Source: a virus. From it: a DNA stretch of 38,652 nt. This document shows positions 37,645 through 38,652 of this stretch, in pieces (the stretch's first letter is position 1; each line of letters begins with the position of its first letter). Where the stretch lies: positions 1 through 38,652 of the IMG/VR virus record IMGVR_UViG_3300020002_000009, one strand, 5' to 3'. A model generated the notes under the pieces. The model did no database searches. It was not told the DNA's origin and saw only the letters and a list, made by a program, of their open reading frames with translations. A program made the translations under genes and the position numbers.

Positions 37645-38182
37645 GATATTTGGACGGTTGGGCAATAGGCTCTTTGAGATGGCGGCTTTGTATTCTTTTT
37701 GTCGGGACTTGGGAATAGGCTTCTATTGCCAGGATGAAAAATACTTCAAGAGATACGAAAGGGAGATCCGTGCCATGTTCTCGGAAGGCATCGGTGAGCC
37801 TATAGACGAAGTGGCGATACATGTGAGGCGCGGAGATTATGTTGACAACCCTTTTTATGTAGACTTAACCAAGACTGACTATTACCAAAATGCTACCGGA
37901 CTTTTTCAAGGCGATACTTTTAGGGTTTTTTCAGACGACATTCCGTATTGCAAAGAATATTTTAGGGGAAACAATTTCAAATTCTCGGAAGGGAAGTCGG
38001 AGCTTGAAGACATGAACGACATGGCGAGGTGCAAAGCCCATATAATCGCCAACAGCTCGTTTTCCTACTGGGGGGCTTGGCTATCTCCGCTTTACCCCGA
38101 TAATCGCGTTGTAGGTCCAAAATCGTGGCATCCAGACGGCATCATCCGTACGGTCTTGCCGGAACATTGGGAAAAAATATGA
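37628..38182 (+). CDS. GT11 alpha-1,2-fucosyltransferase
   Basis: A 184-aa family 11 fucosyltransferase. GRLGNRLFEMAALYSF (about 9-24), HVRRGDYVDN (the GDP-fucose-binding HxRRGDY motif, about 65-74), FRVFSDDI (about 98-105) and NSSFSYWGAWLSP (about 141-153) are all present in order. It is about 100 residues shorter than usual because the region between the N-terminal motif and HVRRGDY is reduced. It would make Fuc-alpha-1,2-Gal, the H-type structure on which A/B-type GT6 enzymes act. Its stop overlaps the GT6 start (ATGA). I start at 37628, which gives the family N-terminus. Confidence 0.9.
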   Translation: MIHPDKIFGRLGNRLFEMAALYSFCRDLGIGFYCQDEKYFKRYEREIRAMFSEGIGEPIDEVAIHVRRGDYVDNPFYVDLTKTDYYQNATGLFQGDTFRVFSDDIPYCKEYFRGNNFKFSEGKSELEDMNDMARCKAHIIANSSFSYWGAWLSPLYPDNRVVGPKSWHPDGIIRTVLPEHWEKI

Positions 38183-38652
38183 TGAAAGCAATACCACAAA
38201 AAAAAATAGCTCTCATATTCATCTGTGTTAATTTTCCCTATTGGCCTTATATTGGTCCGATGATCGAATCGTGTAAGAAAAACTTTTTGACCAATCATAA
38301 AGTGGATTATTTCTTGTGGAGCGACATAGGTGACACTTTTCCCGAAGTGACTTACGGAGCGACGGTATTTCCGACTGAAGGAGTTAACTGGCCTCTTCCG
38401 ACTTTAATGCGCTATCATTTGTTCTTGCAACAGGAAGAAAAGTTGAAAGAGTATGACTATATTTTTTATGCTGATGCGGATATGTTGGTAGTGGATAAAA
38501 TCGGGGATGAGATTCTGGGTGACGGACTGACCGCGGCACAGCATCCGATGTATGCCTTCCGGAAGGGGCTTTACTTCCCTGTCGAGCCTAACCCAGATTC
38601 GACTGCTTTCATCCCTGTACCTAAATATTACTTTGCCGGCGGCTTCCAGGGT
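38179..38652 (+). CDS. GT6 (ABO-type) glycosyltransferase, N-terminal part
   Basis: First 158 codons of the GT6 gene that continues at base 1 of the window. KKIALIFICVNFPYWPYIGP opens the GT-A fold, MRYHLFL (about 77-83) is the family helix, and YIFYADADMLV (about 94-104) supplies the DxD metal/nucleotide motif (D99, D101). Many bacterial GT6 proteins instead carry NxN; here the vertebrate-like DxD is kept, so metal dependence is expected. It has no membrane anchor, unlike Golgi enzymes. It overlaps the fucosyltransferase stop, which suggests a coupled H-then-A/B-type pathway. Confidence 0.9.
   Translation, partial: MMKAIPQKKIALIFICVNFPYWPYIGPMIESCKKNFLTNHKVDYFLWSDIGDTFPEVTYGATVFPTEGVNWPLPTLMRYHLFLQQEEKLKEYDYIFYADADMLVVDKIGDEILGDGLTAAQHPMYAFRKGLYFPVEPNPDSTAFIPVPKYYFAGGFQG
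38526..38651. repeat. Terminal overlap, right copy
   Basis: Identical to bases 1-126. It lies inside the GT6 gene, so the contig break is not at a natural gene boundary. Base 38652 (T) differs from base 127 (C), a synonymous difference. Confidence 0.93.

Noticed and set aside
1-38652. Search for integrase, repressor or attachment sites
   Set aside because: No tyrosine or serine recombinase motifs or repressor-like helix-turn-helix gene were found; lysogeny is not supported.
1-38652. Reverse transcriptase and template repeat for the DGR-like gene
   Set aside because: No reading frame has a YxDD-type motif in an RT context, and no second copy of the variable segment was seen by eye.
1-38652. 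TGA-recoded genetic code, as in some CPR lineages (SR1, Gracilibacteria)
   Set aside because: TGA ends many genes, including in ATGA overlaps, and no gene needs TGA read-through.

Overview
The window is a complete circular-mapping genome of a tailed double-stranded DNA phage. Bases 1-126 are repeated exactly at 38526-38651, so the two ends join into a molecule of about 38,525 bp, and the gene cut by the window edges (GT6 glycosyltransferase) reads through the join in frame. Capsid, adaptor and tail genes are present, but there is no long tape-measure gene and no sheath gene. Together with an N4-gp56-like major capsid protein and a gp6-like adaptor, this points to a short-tailed (podovirus-like) virion. 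No integrase, excisionase or repressor is recognisable, so lysogeny is not supported. The standard code is used (TGA terminates many genes).

The host is probably a member of the Patescibacteria (CPR), most likely Parcubacteria-like. This is inferred from three signs. A secreted protein (25116-26054) carries the 'ATSTF' repeats typical of Parcubacteria surface proteins. An early protein (30814-31626) ends in a domain resembling variable lectin-like proteins seen in CPR genomes. Most starts lack a Shine-Dalgarno sequence and sit in AT-rich 'aaatATATG' contexts, and several genes look leaderless.

Layout: a divergent control region at 37086-37268 (promoters both ways, a DnaA box, a long leader hairpin) feeds two transcription units. 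Rightward, from 37269 through the join: two tiny genes, then a glycan-modification island (37628-38652 plus 1-5227: GT11, GT6, GT2, GT2, a second GT11-like gene, a DUF3431-like gene, TylF methyltransferase, GT17 and another GT-A enzyme). Next come packaging (5693-7127), portal and head genes (7542-13657), adaptor, fibres and tail (13703-22507), a PurD-like ATP-grasp protein (22555-24420), fibre and secreted proteins, and a lysis cassette (coiled-coil/TM protein, M23 endolysin, holin; 26067-27608). The rightward unit ends in intrinsic terminators near 28.0 and 29.0 kb, with an AT-rich HNH endonuclease gene and a small membrane-protein gene as separately promoted insertions.

Leftward, from 37085 down to 29145: a replication initiator-like protein, a DnaB-type helicase, small proteins, a structured non-coding stretch (34980-35219), an ssDNA-binding protein, NinG, many tiny translationally coupled genes, the lectin-like variable protein and a DNA cytosine methyltransferase. 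The units converge on a palindrome-rich intergenic region at 29030-29144.

Replication would start at the initiator/helicase end using host polymerase (none is encoded). The two most notable systems are a blood-group-antigen-like glycosyltransferase cassette (alpha-1,2-fucosyltransferases next to a metal-dependent GT6 enzyme) and an apparent diversity-generating-retroelement target gene with no reverse transcriptase or template repeat in the phage.
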